From an uncultured Prevotella sp. (GTDB lineage: Bacteria > Bacteroidota > Bacteroidia > Bacteroidales > Bacteroidaceae): a stretch of DNA of 6,379 bases. The notes beneath the pieces are model-generated. The model saw only the letters and a program-made list of their open reading frames with translations, was not told the DNA's origin and ran no database searches. The stretch covers positions 1-6,379 of the forward strand of contig CAKQXI010000131.1 in assembly GCA_934281565.1 (NCBI GenBank). The letters are read 5' to 3'. The position numbers and the translations under genes were made by a program. This document shows, one piece after another, positions 5,779 to 6,379 of the stretch (position 1 is the stretch's first letter; the number at the start of each line of letters is the position of its first letter).

Positions 5779-5809
5779 TTCTTTCTTGTTTTAATTGTTA
5801 GTATCCATC

Positions 5810-6379
5810 TTACATCTTAACGCCTTTTGAGGAGAGCAATTTCTCATCATCTGGGTTAATCTTATCGATGACATACGTACCAATACTCAATATCTGCATT
5901 TCATCGAGAGCATCGACCAAGTTCTTGTATGAAGCGTTATCGGTTGGCTTGATGACGATGGTAAGAGTAGGAATCTTACCGTCTTTCAACTCACCGCCCT
6001 TGATCTTGCTAAGTTCCTTCTGGTAGATACTATCAGGATACATCTTTGGGTTCTTAGCTTTCTCTGCGTTAAGCTCCTTGACAGCGAGTGTAATACGCTC
6101 CACTGGACGAGTACCATTTTCTGTTGCGTGTTCTCTCAAGACCTTGCGGATACCATTGCTGCCCCATGTAGTTTCCTTGAGCCAGTTTGGATTATTGTAC
6201 TCTGGAATACCAGAACCGTAGTAGATCTTGTTGTCTGCAGTAACATAGATGGTGACAGTCTCAGAAGCCTTCGCCTCATTCTTCTGGTCATCTTGAGTGT
6301 TCTTATCATTACTTGGCATGGTCAACTCCATGGTCTGAGGTTTGCTCAGAGTGGTACACAGCATGAAGAACGTGATAAG
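5810..6379 (-). CDS. exbD: ExbD/TolR-family biopolymer transport protein, 5' end outside the window
   Basis: The frame is open to the right edge, giving 189 visible residues. They begin inside the membrane helix (LITFFML) and continue CTTLSKPQTMELTMPS, the standard ExbD junction between the helix and the periplasmic domain. The Met in LITFFML is therefore internal and not a start. The cytoplasmic N-terminus and the motor's essential membrane Asp lie beyond the edge. ExbD forms the proton-driven motor with ExbB and acts on TonB, the next gene 31 nt downstream. The periplasmic domain is unusually long: the first strand (TVTIYVTADNKIYYG, about 40-54) is separated from the conserved C-terminal part (PTLTIVIKPTDNASY, then IGTYVIDKI, 137-174) by about 80 residues that classical ExbD (about 140 residues in total) lacks. 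I recall long ExbD paralogues of this kind from Bacteroidetes, where two exbD genes commonly precede tonB. Confidence 0.9.
   Translation of the reverse strand, partial: LITFFMLCTTLSKPQTMELTMPSNDKNTQDDQKNEAKASETVTIYVTADNKIYYGSGIPEYNNPNWLKETTWGSNGIRKVLREHATENGTRPVERITLAVKELNAEKAKNPKMYPDSIYQKELSKIKGGELKDGKIPTLTIVIKPTDNASYKNLVDALDEMQILSIGTYVIDKINPDDEKLLSSKGVKM

Noticed and set aside
4913..5820. Plus-strand ORFs of 179 and 207 codons opposite tonB
   Set aside because: They are shadows of the tonB coding frame (Ser/Thr-rich or Leu/Trp-rich low-complexity translations), with no start context or homology I recognise.
6362..6364. ATG as the start of exbD
   Set aside because: The reading frame upstream continues LITFF, which with the Met makes the typical ExbD membrane helix. 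The Met is internal and the gene runs off the window.

Overview
The window looks like chromosomal DNA from a Bacteroidales bacterium, most likely Prevotella or a close relative. Three things point there: promoters of the Bacteroidetes form TTTG-N19/20-TAnnTTTG, the near absence of Shine-Dalgarno sequences, and protein families with Bacteroidetes-specific architecture (TonB, a long ExbD, and a nucleotidase split into two genes). It is a compact housekeeping region. I see no mobile element, CRISPR array, tRNA or rRNA.

Layout, left to right. The first 69 bases are the start of rplS (ribosomal protein L19), on the minus strand and running off the window. A divergent intergenic region (70-303) holds well-formed promoters for rplS and for the rightward nucleotidase pair. 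That pair is a 5'-nucleotidase split into two secreted proteins in reversed order: the C-terminal substrate-binding domain (304-1083) comes first, and the catalytic metallophosphoesterase domain (1085-1924) follows 1 nt later. Next is a small 2[4Fe-4S] ferredoxin gene (2080-2247). Its control region carries a palindrome and repeated TAGGTAT heptamers, and a strong terminator follows the gene. A convergent spacer with a 20-bp direct repeat and an opposing terminator separates it from the leftward operon.

The leftward operon, in transcription order, is exbD (5' end outside the window), tonB, a PstS-like phosphate-binding-family lipoprotein, a probable 21-codon small ORF, and a secreted TPR protein of 473 residues, ending at the terminator near 2385-2429. 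ExbD and TonB form part of the inner-membrane motor that energises outer-membrane TonB-dependent transporters. The PstS-like lipoprotein and the TPR protein are exported and genetically tied to this motor, but their functions cannot be read from sequence. No pstC, pstA or pstB is present in the visible part.

The points most worth a second look are the permuted split nucleotidase, the stop-start-coupled small ORF between the PstS-like and TPR genes (with similarity to the 3' end of the PstS-like gene), the PstS-like and TPR proteins as uncharacterised TonB-motor accessories, and the repeat-rich ferredoxin promoter. No wholly new system is obvious.
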